A DNA stretch of 64,000 nucleotides, from contig QVOM02000025.1 of NCBI GenBank assembly GCA_003586115.2, positions 84,208,863-84,272,862 on the forward strand. Direction: 5' to 3'. Positions 23,444-34,814 of the stretch are shown here, piece after piece (the stretch's first letter is position 1; the number at the start of each line of letters is the position of its first letter). This DNA is from Salvator merianae (taxonomy: Eukaryota > Chordata > Lepidosauria > Squamata > Teiidae). The position numbers and the translations under genes were made by a program. The notes under the pieces were generated by a model, which did no database searches, was not told where the DNA came from, and saw only the letters and a list, made by a program, of their open reading frames with translations.

Positions 23444-23862
23444 GGGCACTTCCAAAGTGAAACAGTCCCTGCAGTGTGTTGGCCATCTGCACTGCAAGGG
23501 CTGGAACAACCCAGAAACAGGCTTCCAGCACTCAGAAGCATGAATGCTGGCTGCCCTTCCATGACAGCAGCTCCAGAAATGTCTGCCTGCTGCCATGGTG
23601 ACCAGGGATCTGCCGTGTGAGTGCACAGCCAAGCCACAGCATGGTCTGCAGTGTTTGCACCAGGACATAGGTGCAAATGCTGCATATCAGGAACAGTCCA
23701 GCTGCTCCCACTACAGCTGTGGACTAAACTTTATGTTGTCCACAGCTAGTAGTGATTGGGAGCACCTGCAGATGCTTCTGATTGTTTGGGCCTCCACAAA
23801 ATGCAGACTCACTGTGCTACTGCGCGTTTCTACGCTCACTAGCACTAAAGTGTGAACAGGCC
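23444..23862. mobile_element. Family F MITE
   Basis: It starts GGGCACTTCCAAAGTGAAAC and ends AAGTGTGAACAGGCCC. It contains GTTGTCCACAGCTAGTAGTG, shared with 4287-4306, and GGGCCTCCACAAAATGCAGA. The flanking triplets CCA and CTC do not match, so the left boundary is uncertain. Confidence 0.6.
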
Positions 23863-24648
23863 CCTCGTCTTGAAGCACTCCTCTTTCAGCAGATGGAGCA
23901 CTGTGCAAACCCACCTTAGCTTGACTTGGACTGCAAGATGCATCTGCCAGTGTTACCCTGGTCACTGCCAAGTTTTTAGTTCTGACTTCTAAAACATGCT
24001 CTAACATTGGCATTTAATTTCTGCTTGTTCAGAGTTTGCACAACTGCAGGTACATTTGTTTTATCAATTTTTTAATCACTGAATGATTTCATTTAGGCAG
24101 TTTTAAGACTTTGGGTCGATGACCATAATAAATGCTTTGATTGATGTTTCTTTTTGTTCTGACAATGTGAGCAGCCACTGCTAATTGGATTCAACTTCAT
24201 TACACTGGATGTGCCAATGTAAAACAGACACCCGACCTACAAGAGGCCTTTATGCCAATTGCCCACATGTAAGGTGGGAGTCCACACAGACATGTTGGAA
24301 TTTCTGTTGTAAACACATTATTAGAAAATATTGACATTTTCAGCTTCCACACCACATTGGCCAGGCTTTTTGGCAGCTGATACCATGCCATAAAGTGTAG
24401 CTATTCTGGAAAATTTGGCAACACATGCCAAAATGCTCTGGACATCTGGACATAGATGGTTAAAGAAGCAGGCATGTAGAGACAGGATCTCAGTGTGTGA
24501 TGTTCTACTATGTAGTGTCATTAAATCTGCATGGTGGGTTGAGCCTGGGTATCAGCAATATTAATATATCCACTCTGCTTCCATTTTTGTCCGTGTCCCA
24601 GCCCTAGCCATGCCTGTTAGCATTTCTCACAGATCCTGCCTTTCCTCT
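23863..24648. other. Unassigned sequence
   Basis: Nothing recognised. Confidence 0.35.
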
Positions 24649-24649
24649 C

Positions 24650-24895
24650 TGTTGCGGTTAATTTGGTGAGTTGATAAAAGTTCTGGGAACTGCTCATCGT
24701 TTTGAGAACCCTGGCTTGTATTATGGGAATTATCTAGACTGTGGGAACTGAGAAGAAAGGGCAGGAATAGAAGTTTCATATATTGTCTGAGCACAGCTTG
24801 ACTCTTGGTAATCTGTAATCAAAATAAAGCTACAGAGCATGTTTCATTTACTCTCTGCCTATGTTCCTTGAATGGGGCCTGAAGTGGTGATTCTG
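24650..24895 (+). mobile_element. Possible LTR remnant
   Basis: The stretch begins TGTTGCGGTTAATTTG and has AATAAAG at 24824, then CTCTCTGCCTATG and a GTGGTGATTCTGACA junction. This order (U3, polyadenylation signal, U5, then a coding start) suits an LTR. No second LTR was found in the window. Tentative. Confidence 0.35.
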
Positions 24896-24905
24896 ACAGA
24901 ATAAT

Positions 24906-25148
24906 GGATTGCCACCAGCTCAGAATGTGACCGAGCCTCCAGGGAGACAAGACTCACTTCCACTTGCGTGGGAGCAAATGATTGCAGAAATGACAGACAC
25001 TCTCCATTGCCTGTCAACTCAGCATGCTATGGACCTGGAGCAGTCTCAGGCAAAGCACAAGAGATTGCAGGTGTTACATGCTGGATGGATGGCTAGTAAC
25101 CCCCACCATCCAGAGCACCATCTTGCCAGACAGGAGGTCAGTTGGTGA
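24906..25148 (+). pseudogene. Possible retrotransposon gag N-terminal remnant
   Basis: Immediately after the possible LTR, a frame without ATG reads LPPAQNVTEPPGRQDSLPLA, WEQMIAEMTDTLHCLS and QHAMDLEQSQAKHKRLQVL before a stop. A proline-rich start followed by a helical segment resembles gag of Gypsy-type elements, but no zinc knuckle, protease or reverse transcriptase follows. It could be chance. Confidence 0.3.
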
Positions 25149-26124
25149 AGGGGACCATCACCTGTGGACTAGGTTCTGACCATGATGGGTGAAAACATGG
25201 AGCACTACTTGGGCAATCCCTACCTGTGAGAGCTAGAGGCTGTCATCTTGCAGAACCATGAATCTGGGATAGTGATAATTGGGCTTTGACGTTATCAGCA
25301 AATACCAATAGCTGGTTCTGTGCCTGAAATGCCCCAGCCATCCCTTAGTATCTGGAGCTGAGCTTGGTTATGGAGCAATCCCAGAATGCCACACAGCTGG
25401 GCCAGACATCATTCTGTGTGCCCAGGAGAATTTCCCTGCTTTCACCATGGGGCATATCCTTCCAAAGACTGACATGTCCACCCATGAGATGAAGACTAAA
25501 AGCTGTCCCAAGCTGCTTCTTGATGCCCATACATTTTGAGAAATAGTTCACCTGTCCCTCCATTTCACAATGAAACTCAAAACAAACATGAAAGTCAAAG
25601 TAAATTAATGTGCTTTACCAAAGATGATTTTGCAAATGCCCATCTCATAAGTCAATGTCTAGATTTCCCCCTCCACAGACTATGGGTTTGCAAGGAGCAA
25701 AGTGCACCATGTGTTTTGAGCATGAAAGGTTACTATTTTCATTTTGGGGGTGGAGGGAACCAATAATGAGTTTGAAAATAATGATGGCATAATTGATGTG
25801 AAATTGGTCTATTAAAATGATTTATGCTCATTATGCTAGCTCAAACTGTTTTTAAATGAGGCATTTGGGGTTTATGATCATTGGCTTTCATCTAATTTTA
25901 GAAGACATTGCAGATATCTTTCATTTGAGGAGATACAGAATGCAAAAAATATATTGGCAGCAAGAATGAGGATTTTAGCCTGATGTCATAGTAGTAATCA
26001 AAAGGCGCAATGAGTTTTTCAGCACAAGCTATGAACACATGAAACAATTGTCCAGTTTCATTTCTGTGGCTGAAAAATGTGATTCTGATTTATTTTGAAG
26101 CAATTCAGACTATGTCTCCTTTGT
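25149..26124. other. Unassigned sequence
   Basis: It may hold degraded continuation of the retroelement. No domain is readable. Confidence 0.3.
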
Positions 26125-26215
26125 GCAGCAAAGCCACCTTAAATGAAGCCAGTATCTATTACTGCTGCCTTAAGAGTCTGATTGAGGTGCCTTTACTGTT
26201 TAATGGAGACACGTC
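26125..26215. repeat. Unnamed interspersed repeat H, copy 1
   Basis: It shares AAGCCACCTTAAATGAAGCC with GGCACCTTAAATGAAGCCAG at 58812-58831, then AGGTGCCTTTACT with AGGTGCCTTCACT, and TAATGGAGACA with TAGTGGAGACA. The AAGGTGCC/GGCACCTT pair suggests a small foldback element. Confidence 0.5.
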
Positions 26216-28462
26216 CTCAGCTTAAGAAAGAAGAATGTTCTGTTTCATTGGCATCTTTGCTGAATCTTGGTACAAGTAAGAGAAATGAGCTCAGAAGGGC
26301 AAGAACGGTTTGCATGGGGGTATTTTGGAAGTACCACACCCATATTCATTGGGGTTATTTGTATCCCAATTCATGTGTCAACCCCTGCATTGGTCTGATG
26401 TGCTGTTCATCAAATCAAAGAAGGATTTGCCATATGCTTGTGAGACCCTCTGGTTATACCTGTAGATTACATAGGTGTCTGGAACCCATTTCCTTCGAGA
26501 ACTTCCTATGTTTCCAGTTTTCTCAAATATCAGCAGGTGCTACTTATGTTGGGGACATGAAACTGGACCAAAAAGAAAATCAAGACAAAACTGCAGTTTT
26601 ATTAAACTAGCACACAAGGACACCCCAGAATATAATTTTAAAAATATAGAAAATAAAAATGGAGTAGCACCTTCTGATTCTCAAAACAGGTTTATATAGA
26701 ATGATACAAAACAAGGAGATTATGATAGACATGGTCTAGGTATACATATTCAGTTTCTTGATTAACCAATTACATTCAGGAATGCAAAAAAAAAAAAAAA
26801 AAAAAGCATAAGATCACTAACTGGATACAGCATGACCTCAAAAAAAGCTGATAAAAGGACAGGCTAGAAAAAAGTGAGATTTCAACTTCAATGTTTCTGG
26901 GTTAATTTTTTTTTCATTCTTTACTACTTGCTTCTTATCTATTTTCACTCCCTGCAAATTATGTTTAACTGTGCACATTCCAGTGCACATGCATTCTCTC
27001 ACTCAAATTGAATTGCACTCTGTATTTAATAAGTTCCCATAATCCTCCACATAGAACTCCATTTTGGCTTCACAGCCCCAACACTTAGAAGAAGGACCTT
27101 ACATATCTGTTTTGAAACATCTTCAGTGGCTTTTTTCCGAATTGTCGACACATATTCTGCTTTTTATCATGCACATATTCTGTGTAGACTCCAAAGTTCA
27201 TAAGAGAAGCATACTGTAGGGCAAATGAAGTGAAACTTTAAAGATGAACTAAATGGCAAGTTCAGTATGATCCCAAACTTTCCACAGCCAAGTTGTTCAT
27301 TGTATAGCTTCTAAGCACTTTCAAACCATTTGCTGCTGTTATAGGCAGAGATGCTGCGATATTTTTATAGCTATGCTTTGTAAGAAGTAATGTGAAACTG
27401 AAATTAGGGAAGCTCTTTTTATAGTGAGAACATTGTAGCCTCTACATTCCTTGAAATGACTTAAAATCCACTCTCAAGGAATGTATTGCTCTCCAGAGCT
27501 GATTTTTCTCTTGGGATAGATATTTACTGCAGCGCAAATGTCCTTGGATGGTTTTAAAAAATACGTAAATATGTAATACGTGCGTGTATGTGTGTGTGTG
27601 TGTGGGATTGACACTTTGAGTTCTATAAAGTATGCTCAAATAAAGCACAACACTAGAGCTGGTCATATGCTTATTAGAAAAGAATATTTTGTACCCACAC
27701 AATGCCCTTATAGCTTCAAAATGTCAGTGTTTGAAAAAACAAAACAAAGTTAGTTGCTTCAATGTCAAATGTGACTCTCTAATAATAAAAGGAAGGAAAG
27801 AAATATCTGAAGCCAATTCAAGGCAATGTCTGCATGGTGCCATTATAGTGCTATGAATGCATTACGACTGTGCAGAATCTGCAAAAGCCTGAACACTCAC
27901 AGTATAGTGGGTAAACCAGACAAGTGCAGGGTCCACATAGCACCATCCTGTCCTAAGTGACCATTATAAAGGCAAGGTGGGAGTAAGGGTTCTAATAGCA
28001 CTTCCATTATTCTAGTGCTGCAACCAGCACCATTCATGAGGACTTACCTGAGTCTGTTTTCTGCAATACATCATTCCTATTTCCCAGTCTTGTTTCTTCA
28101 ACACAGGTAATGGGCCCAGAAAGGGATCATTTCCTGCATTCAAAGAATTTTCCAATAAACTTCCTGCTACCAACACAATCTGTGAGTTCTGTTCAGTATT
28201 AAGAAAATGGAAACACACCCATATACTTATATCCTAGGAAACAAGTAGTAAACAATGCAAATTAAGATATCCTGTCAACCATCTGAAGCACTATTTACTA
28301 AAGGGGCACTCAGCTACAGCCCTTCAGATGTTCCTGAACTCCTCTTAACCCCAGACAGTCTGGCCAAGGGCAAGGAATGATGGCAGCCATAGTTCAGAAA
28401 CATCTAAAGGCCCCAGCTGAACATCCCTGTTTTACTGGGTCTTGAATGAGCAGCTGTCACAC
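26216..28462. other. Unassigned sequence
   Basis: A run at 26786-26805, GT microsatellite at 27579-27604. No repeat family or exon recognised. TAATAAAA and other AT-rich stretches are unremarkable. Confidence 0.35.
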
Positions 28463-28961
28463 ATGGGGCCTGTTCGCACTTATGGCAGTAGAACATTCTA
28501 ACTAGCATGGTTTGGGCCAGTCTGGATCTGGTACAATGGGGAGTGTTCACACATGTCAGTGCTGAAACACTCTTTGAGCTGATCAACTGGGGAAGAAATG
28601 CAGATGGGAGCATATTAGTTTGGTAGCTGTGTCTGGAACGGCCACAACAGTCTGGACCACCAAGTCCAAACCTAGTGAGAACTGGGTACAAATCATCAGA
28701 TGGTGCCTACACAGCCATGCAGACCCACCCCGTCACCATTCCAAACCAGGAAGTGGTGCAAACGCACCACTCCCAATCTGAACCTGATTGTGCTAGTCAG
28801 TTTGGAGACTACAATTTTCTTGACCACAGCTGGTGACCTTCAGGCAAGCTTTAGGTGGGCTTCAGTGAGTTTCCAGTCAGCTGGGGCTGTTTGCAGAGTT
28901 CCGGTTTGGTTCCAGCAAGTGACCTGGGACATTCCACTCACTAAGTGCGAATAGGCCCATG
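28463..28961. mobile_element. Family B MITE with ATG duplication
   Basis: The element at 28466-28958 begins GGGCCTGTTCGCACTTATGG, ends CACTAAGTGCGAATAGGCCC, and is flanked by ATG on both sides. It has the B modules TAGAACATTCTAACTAGCAT, TTTGGTAGCTGTGTC, GACCACAGCTGGTGACCTTC and GGTGGGCTTCAGTGAG. No coding sequence. Confidence 0.85.
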
Positions 28962-29220
28962 AACAAGCTCACATGCACATAGACATGTGTTCTCTTTCCA
29001 ACATTGTTCCACTTTTCCTACCTTAGAATGTTCACAAGAGGCAAAGGGGCAAACAGACGTGTGGACAATCTCACCTCCAGGCCATCTTGAAGTCACTTCA
29101 GAGGTATTTTTGTTTGTTTGTTGTTTTACTATCTTTAAACACAGTCTAAGAAATGACTGGATCTAGGCAATCTGTTCAAATTAATCAATAGGAAGCCAAT
29201 TCATCCTTAATAAGGAACAA
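28962..29220. other. Unassigned spacer
   Basis: Nothing recognised. Confidence 0.35.
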
Positions 29221-29845
29221 GGGCCCACAAAATCCCCTCTTGCACCTCACTGATCTGCAAGTTAGTGTGGATTTGTGAATCCCCACCCTGTGCTAGGATG
29301 ATCCATCTGCATTAGACAGAGTGTGAACCCTGTTAGGAAAACTCTGGCCCTTTCTGCACTTGACATAATACAAAATAAAATTTAAAAAAAGGAAAAAACA
29401 AAAAAAAAAAAAAAAAAAAAAAAGAAAGACCCAACAAGGGATCTGCTATAATTTGCACTAGCGTAGGGACAGCAAGTCCCTATTCTGGGATATAGTCCAG
29501 AATAAAGCCAAGTGCAGAAAGGGCCTCTGACCGGGTATACCAGTAGACAAAACTGAACGATTATATCAATGGACTAGCAGATCCTAGTCCAGAACATGGA
29601 GGCATGCAGAAGGCATGCCTCTGATGTCTGGGACTACTACAGGGCACATTTCAGAATTTGTTCATAGCCCTCAGACGCCTTGGAACCTGGTCTTGAAGCT
29701 TGCAGGATTAGCTGTGCTGGACTAGCACCAACATGCAGACAGCACTGTTCCAAATATGCCTCTTCATGGTCAGAACCAGTAACCCTGACTGGTGCAAACC
29801 CACTGGTTCAGACTGTGGACAAATACATGCAGAAAAGACCTTTGT
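29221..29845. mobile_element. Family G MITE interrupted by a family A insertion
   Basis: The left part, 29221-29345, includes TCTTGCACCTCACTGATC and TCTGCATTAGACAGAGTGTG (compare TCTGCATTAGGCAGAGCGTG at 41133). The right part, 29526-29845, has GTCCAGAACATGGAGGCATG, GTCTGGGACTACTACAGGGC and the end ACATGCAGAAAAGACC. The A element between them is bounded by a TCT duplication. Confidence 0.6.
29343..29528. mobile_element. Family A MITE with altered interior, TCT duplication
   Basis: The element at 29346-29525 is flanked by TCT. The right arm is intact (TAGTCCAGAATAAAGCCAAG then TGCAGAAAGGGCC). The left arm keeps only GGCCCTTTCTGCACTTG, after which an A-rich stretch (29371-29424, including a run of about 23 A) replaces the usual sequence. 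Total length is still 180. Confidence 0.8.
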
Positions 29846-29911
29846 ATGTGGCAATTTCATCCTCAGCCGTTTAAGCACCAAAATAGACTTGAATATATGC
29901 TTTTTTCTAAT

Positions 29912-29914
29912 CTG

Positions 29915-29965
<51 letters not shown>

Positions 29966-29988
29966 CTATCTACACACACACACACACA
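29912..29988. repeat. (TATC)n and (AC)n microsatellites
   Basis: TATC units at 29912-29962, TCTATC, then AC units to about 29988. Confidence 0.96.
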
Positions 29989-30690
29989 AACATTTGTATG
30001 CATGTATTTGAGAAAAAATGTAACATTTAAATAAACAATCATATGTATTTATTTATTGTTTTAACATATGTATTTACATATATTTATTTTTCCCCAGTAA
30101 CTTCAATTTTGCAAAAATGGTGCCTGGACAAAACAGAATTATAGGCTAAAACAGGCAAACACAATATGAAAGAGATCCAAAGAGATTAACTCATGTCTAA
30201 TTTCCTTTCCTTTTTTTGCGTGTGTGTAATTTTTTCACTTTTCCAGCTGCTACGTGTTCCTCTGTTTTACAAGCACTCTGCTCAATCTTTTCTTTGACCT
30301 TTCTTAATGCTGATATAAATCTCAGCTTGTAAAGTTCACAGGTTTGTCGGTGAAATTTCTGTTAAAGTCGGGAGGGGGGCAGGAGTTGCCAGAGGTATCA
30401 TAGAGTGGCCTTGCCTGGTGCTAGACTTCCCCCCTTCTGTTCCAACAGGCTGCAACAAATACAGCTCCACCTGTTAACAAGACCAAGGGGATTTGACTGT
30501 GAAAGGAAACTGCTGAGGATGACATTTTTGTCAGACAAAATAAAGCATGCTGAGGATTATATTCCCTTTGATGATAATGTCCTTTCATCCCAATTTGTGG
30601 TACCTTCACCAGAGAAAGAAGAGAGAGAAAGAGAGGTGGGAGTCTGAAGCAAGAGATGCTGTCAGTTTATACATTCATAATAGTTTTGTT
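29989..30690. other. Unassigned AT-rich sequence
   Basis: No repeat or gene recognised. Confidence 0.35.
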
Positions 30691-30860
30691 TTTTTTTCAT
30701 GCTGTACTTAGAAGTCCCAGTGGGTCACATAAACATCAGATATCAATAAGACATAATTAAAAAGAAACCCACCCACCCTGAACTGCAGAGCTACGTATAC
30801 AGGGAGCTAAAAATCAAAGGCCTGCATGAAGAGGTGGTTGCTATTGTTGGGTACCACTGA
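30691..30860 (-). mobile_element. Probable L2-type LINE 3' fragment
   Basis: TGTACTTAGAAGTCCCAGTG GGTCACATAAACATCAGA followed by AT-rich sequence, then AAAGGCCTGCATGAAGAGGT, follows the inverse L2 order of tail then 3' UTR as at 36840-37000. Confidence 0.4.
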
Positions 30861-30954
30861 GTTATGGTCAACTTCTGGCTGACTGCATGGGCACTTCTAT
30901 GGGCACCTCAGTGCAGGGTTGTTGGGTTTTTTGTTGTTGTTGTTTGTTTTTCTT

Positions 30955-31078
30955 TGGCAGACATACAGACGTGCTTTGTCATTGCTTACTTCTGGGGAGA
31001 GGTTGGAAATCAAACCAGCAACCCTCTGCTTTCCAGATAGTTGCTCTACAACAAAGCTATAGTCTCTCCCACCTGAAG
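30955..31078 (-). mobile_element. tRNA-like SINE head
   Basis: The minus strand has an A-box-like TAGCTTTGTTGTAGAGC and a B-box-like GGTTTGATTTCC spaced as in tRNA genes, within GGGAGAGACTATAGC..CAACCTCTCCCC. It is too diverged from a tRNA (no good acceptor stem) to be a functional gene and fits a tRNA-derived SINE. Confidence 0.5.
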
Positions 31079-31089
31079 AGTTACAGCTA

Positions 31090-31395
31090 ACCAAATGCTA
31101 AAAGGCATCTAATGTTTGGGCTCTCCATACCTTAGTCTGGAGGCAATTCTATAAATGGAGGCCACCTAAAGAAGTTCTTGCCCTACATCAGCCTCCCTGA
31201 AGCATCAGAGAGTGACAGAACTACAGGGAGGCAGCCCTGCGAGGGAGAAGACACTTTAAGTATATGGGTCCCAAGTCATTTATAGCTTTATATGTTCATT
31301 TCAGCACCTTTAATTGGATCCAGTAGTGAATTGGCAGCCAGTACATATTGTCCAAGATTAAAGAGACGTATGTCCATCCAGAGATTCCTATCAGC
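31090..31395 (-). mobile_element. Diverged L2-type LINE fragment
   Basis: The minus strand retains MYWLPIHYWIQLKVLK at about 31296-31345, matching the LRWLPI..FKVL motif of the better L2 copy at 20225-20385. The + strand shows ATTTATAGCTTTATATGTTC, comparable to TTTAGGGCTTTATACACCAA at 20288. Confidence 0.5.
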
Positions 31396-31740
31396 AATTT
31401 AACTGCTTCCTTCCGAACTGTGTTAAAGGATAACTTCACATAAAGCAAACTATAGTAGTTAACCTGGAACTTATGAAAGTATGAATTAGGCTTGTGTAAA
31501 GAGGCACTCAAACCAGTCTGAAGGGGTATAAAGAGGCTTAGGACTGCTAGGTGAAGCATGTAGCAATCCCAGGCTCTCCTCAGCACACAGAGATAATAAG
31601 GAAGAGGTGATTGCAATGGGAACTTCAAGGAAACTCGTCTGCTCCTTACCATTGTGAATGCCACCAATTATTTTTACCTTTGTGAGTAGGGCAGTGTCTT
31701 GCAATGCATAAACATCAGATCTGACACACCTGTATGTCAT

Positions 31741-31926
31741 GATGGCCCTTTCTGCACTTGGCCTTATACCAGATTATATCCTGGAATAGGGACCTGCCAT
31801 CTGCATGCTAGTAGGAACTATGGCAGTTCCCACACAGGGCCTGCTGTAAACTCCACTAGCATGCAGATAGCAGGTCCCTGTTCTGGGATATGATCCAGAA
31901 TAAAGCCAAGTGCAGAAAGGGCTGAT
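31741..31926. mobile_element. Family A MITE, subfamily A2, GAT duplication
   Basis: The element at 31744-31923 is flanked by GAT. The arms carry CCTTATACCAGATTATATCC and the subfamily marker CATGCTAGTAGGAAC, shared with 41766-41945. The last C of the right end is changed to T. Confidence 0.85.
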
Positions 31927-32294
31927 GTCTCCTCAAGCATGACAACACCATACTCATGGAAGCAGAAGAAATAGTTGTGTTCACACACAAAAAAGGAACA
32001 GGTGAGTTCCCTTNATATAATATAGGCCCTTTCTGCACTTGGCCTTATACCAGATTATATCCTGGAATAGGGACCTGCCATCTGCATGCTAGTAGGAACT
32101 ATGGCAGTTCCCACACAGGGCCTGCTGTAAACTCCACTAGCATGCAGATAGCAGGTCCCTGTTCTGGGATATGATCCAGAATAAAGCCAAGTGCAGAAAG
32201 GGCTGATGTCTCCTCAAGCATGACAACACCATACTCATGGAAGCAGAAGAAATAGTTGTGTTCACACACAAAAAAGGAACAGGTGAGTTCCCTT
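31744..32294. repeat. Exact 270-bp duplication flanking a single N
   Basis: Positions 31744-32013 and 32025-32294 read identically, A2 element plus unique flank included. They are separated by an N (32014) and ATATAATATA (32015-32024). The ten bases equal those just left of the A copy at 36380. Most likely an assembly join error rather than biology. Confidence 0.9.
32025..32204. mobile_element. Family A MITE, duplicate copy
   Basis: Identical to 31744-31923. Its left flank is ATA and its right flank GAT, so it has no matching duplication, as expected if the sequence to its left was misjoined. Confidence 0.8.
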
Positions 32295-32415
32295 GTGGTT
32301 CTCATAGTACTCAGCTGTTCCTTAATATCTCTGTGTGCTGAAGAGAGCCTGGAATTGGGGAGTAATTTGGTCTGAAGTGTGGATAGAAACCCAAGTCTTT
32401 ACATGAAGAAGTAAA

Positions 32416-32950
32416 AATGGGCCTGTTCGCACTTAGCGAGTGGTACATTCCAGGACGCTCGCTAGAACTTAGAATCTGCGGCCCCAGCTGCCCCAAAAGC
32501 TACTGAAGCCCACCTGATGCTTACCTGAATCCAACCAGCTGTGGTCAACTACATTGTAGTCTCCAACCTGACCTGCGCAATCAGATGAGAATCAGGGAAA
32601 GTGCATTTGCACCATTTCTGAGTTCAAAATGGCAGTGGAGCGGGGCCAGTAGGGCTGCACAGGTGCAGTCTGCCAGTTTGCACCCCCATTCAGACCTTGG
32701 GGTCCGGACCCTGGTGGCCTTTTCAGACACAGGTTCAGACACAGACCCTCTGGGTTCGAACATAGACCTCCTGGGTTTGAGCACAGCTACCAAACTAGTG
32801 CACTCCCATTTGCACTGCATCCAGCACTGTTTGGCTTGCAGAGTGTTCCAGTGCTGACAGGTGTGAAGACGCCACTCCGTACCCAAACCCCAATGGCCCG
32901 AACCGTGCTAATTAGACTGTTATACTGTTGCAAGTGCAAACTGGCCCAGT
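32416..32950. mobile_element. Family B MITE
   Basis: The element at 32419-32947 begins GGGCCTGTTCGCACTTAGCG and ends GCAAGTGCAAACTGGCCC. The flanking triplets are AAT and AGT (two of three match). It is the inverse orientation of the 45002 copy: CAGCTGTGGTCAACTACATT, GGGTCCGGACCCTGGTGGCC and GTGCTAATTAGACTGTTATA lie in the expected order. Confidence 0.8.
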
Positions 32951-33603
32951 GTCTCCATTGACATACCATGAATTCATTCAGAACTGGAAAAGGAAAATCT
33001 GAGTGTTCCTACGTCCTTTTTATATAGAAAGGAAACTGAAGTTATTGTTTGTTAGCTGAGCTTATTTAACTCTGCAGAAATGGTTTACAGAGTTAGAACC
33101 TGTATTGCACCCATTTGTTGCCATTGTTAATTCTTTCCTCACTGTCCATCATACTCAAAAGCCTGCTTGTCTAGTAAAAAAAAAGGATAGAAATCTACAT
33201 TCTTGTAAGATAAATTTCACATTGTAGTTATTTGTAAACAAAACAAATAATGGGGGAAAAGATTGAAAGCTGAGAAAATATTCTTGGGAAAACAAATCTT
33301 AAGGTTCAGTTCTAGCCTTGGTAAGTTTGGCACAAAAGTTCAAATACTAGCGGTAATTATGTGGAATATCCTTTCCAGTAAACAGAGACAGTGCTTATTC
33401 AATAGATTTTCCTTTCTGAGTAATAGCCATAAATAGTGTTTTTCCTTCCTCCAATCAACAAGCTACACAATTTTCAAGGTAGTCTCAATGTATTTTATTT
33501 TATATATTGCTTTATCAATACTACAGGTATATGCTATGCAAAAAGGAAAAAGGAAACTCTGAATGACGCATGACATTCTAACAGTTATTATCATGAGAAA
33601 CAT
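32951..33603. other. Unassigned AT-rich sequence
   Basis: Nothing recognised. Confidence 0.35.
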
Positions 33604-33686
33604 AATGGCCATTTTTTGCACTTACTGCGCTAGTACAGACTAATTAGTTTGTGCTAGAGTAATACTTAACCATGCAGCACGGACAC

Positions 33687-33872
33687 TGTGGCCCTTTCTG
33701 CACTTGGCTTTATTCTGGACTATATCCCAGAATAGGGACCTGCTATCCACACACTAGTGCTGATTATAGAAGGCCCCAGGTGGGGCCTGCCATAGTTCAT
33801 AGTAGCATGCAGATGGCAGATCCCTATTCCAAGATACAATCTGGAATAAGGTCAAGTGCAGAAAGGGCCTGT
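33687..33872. mobile_element. Family A MITE inside F, TGT duplication
   Basis: The element at 33690-33869 is flanked by TGT. The arms GGACCTGCTATCCACACACT and the right-end AAGGTCAAGTGCAGAAAGGG match the 13391 copy with a few changes. Confidence 0.85.
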
Positions 33873-34628
33873 CTGCCCTGCATGACTGAAAACAGGCCCT
33901 GAAGCTGGCTACCTGAAGTCATGCCTGATCCTCACTATGGTAGCAGCCAGGAAATGGCCCACTGTTGCCATGTCAACCAGCAGCAGTGCTATGCATATGC
34001 GTGGTCACGCAATTGGGCCTGCCCTGTTGTGAAGGCTCAATTGGGCCCACATGATGCCTCGATCAGGCCTGCGCCACAAGATGGGGCTGCGTGATGCCCA
34101 ATCCAGTCTTCTTGTGCCTGATTGGGTGTGGGCCTGATTGTCGCTACAGCAGTAGCTGGCAAGTGTCTCACTGCTGCCATAGCAACCAGGAGGCCCGTGC
34201 AGTGTGTAGGTGTGTTGGGCCATTCATGGCAGTGACATCAGGCCTATGTGATTGGGCTTGCATGGCCCAGTTGGGGTGGCCCAATGGCACTGCCGAAATC
34301 GGCCCATTGTGCAGGTACAATCGGCCCATTATGCCTGTATATTGCACAGGCCTCCCAGTCACCATGGTAGTGGCCAGCCACTTCCTGGCCACAGCCATGG
34401 TGCCAATTGGGCCTGCACCCGATTGGGCACCAGAATGCTAGATTGGACAGCATGCAGGCCCAATTGCCCCGACACACATGTATAATCGTGCAATCATGCA
34501 TGTGCAATGGGCACATTGTGCGCAAGATGGCTGCTGCCGTGCCGGTAAGTGCAAATGGAACCTTACCTGAAGCTCACTATGAGCTTCAGGTAAAGTTCCA
34601 GGCTACTTTTTAGAGCACCAGCAGTGAT

Positions 34629-34814
34629 AGTGGCCCTTTCTGCACTTGGCCTTATTGCTGATTACATCCCGGAACAGGGACCTGCCATCCACATGCTAGT
34701 GCAAACTATAAAAGGTCTTGACCAGGGCCTACCATAGTCTGCAGTGGCATGCAAATGGCAGGTTTCTGTTCTGAGATATGATCTGGAATAAGTCCAAGTG
34801 CAGAAAGGCCCAAC
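34629..34814. mobile_element. Family A MITE inside F, second copy
   Basis: The element at about 34632-34811 has GGCCCTTTCTGCACTTGGCC on the left and AAGTGCAGAAAGGCCC on the right, one G short. Because of that change the duplication is not readable. Confidence 0.75.

Noticed and set aside
30955..31078. Functional tRNA gene
   Set aside because: A- and B-box-like motifs are present, but the acceptor and anticodon stems do not pair acceptably. A SINE remnant fits better.
31956..32174. Frame crossing the N
   Set aside because: It covers a family A foldback and a probable misjoin.
34091..34613. Cluster of frames on both strands
   Set aside because: They fall in a long F MITE rich in ATTGGGCC motifs. 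The overlap on both strands and the low complexity show these are not genes.
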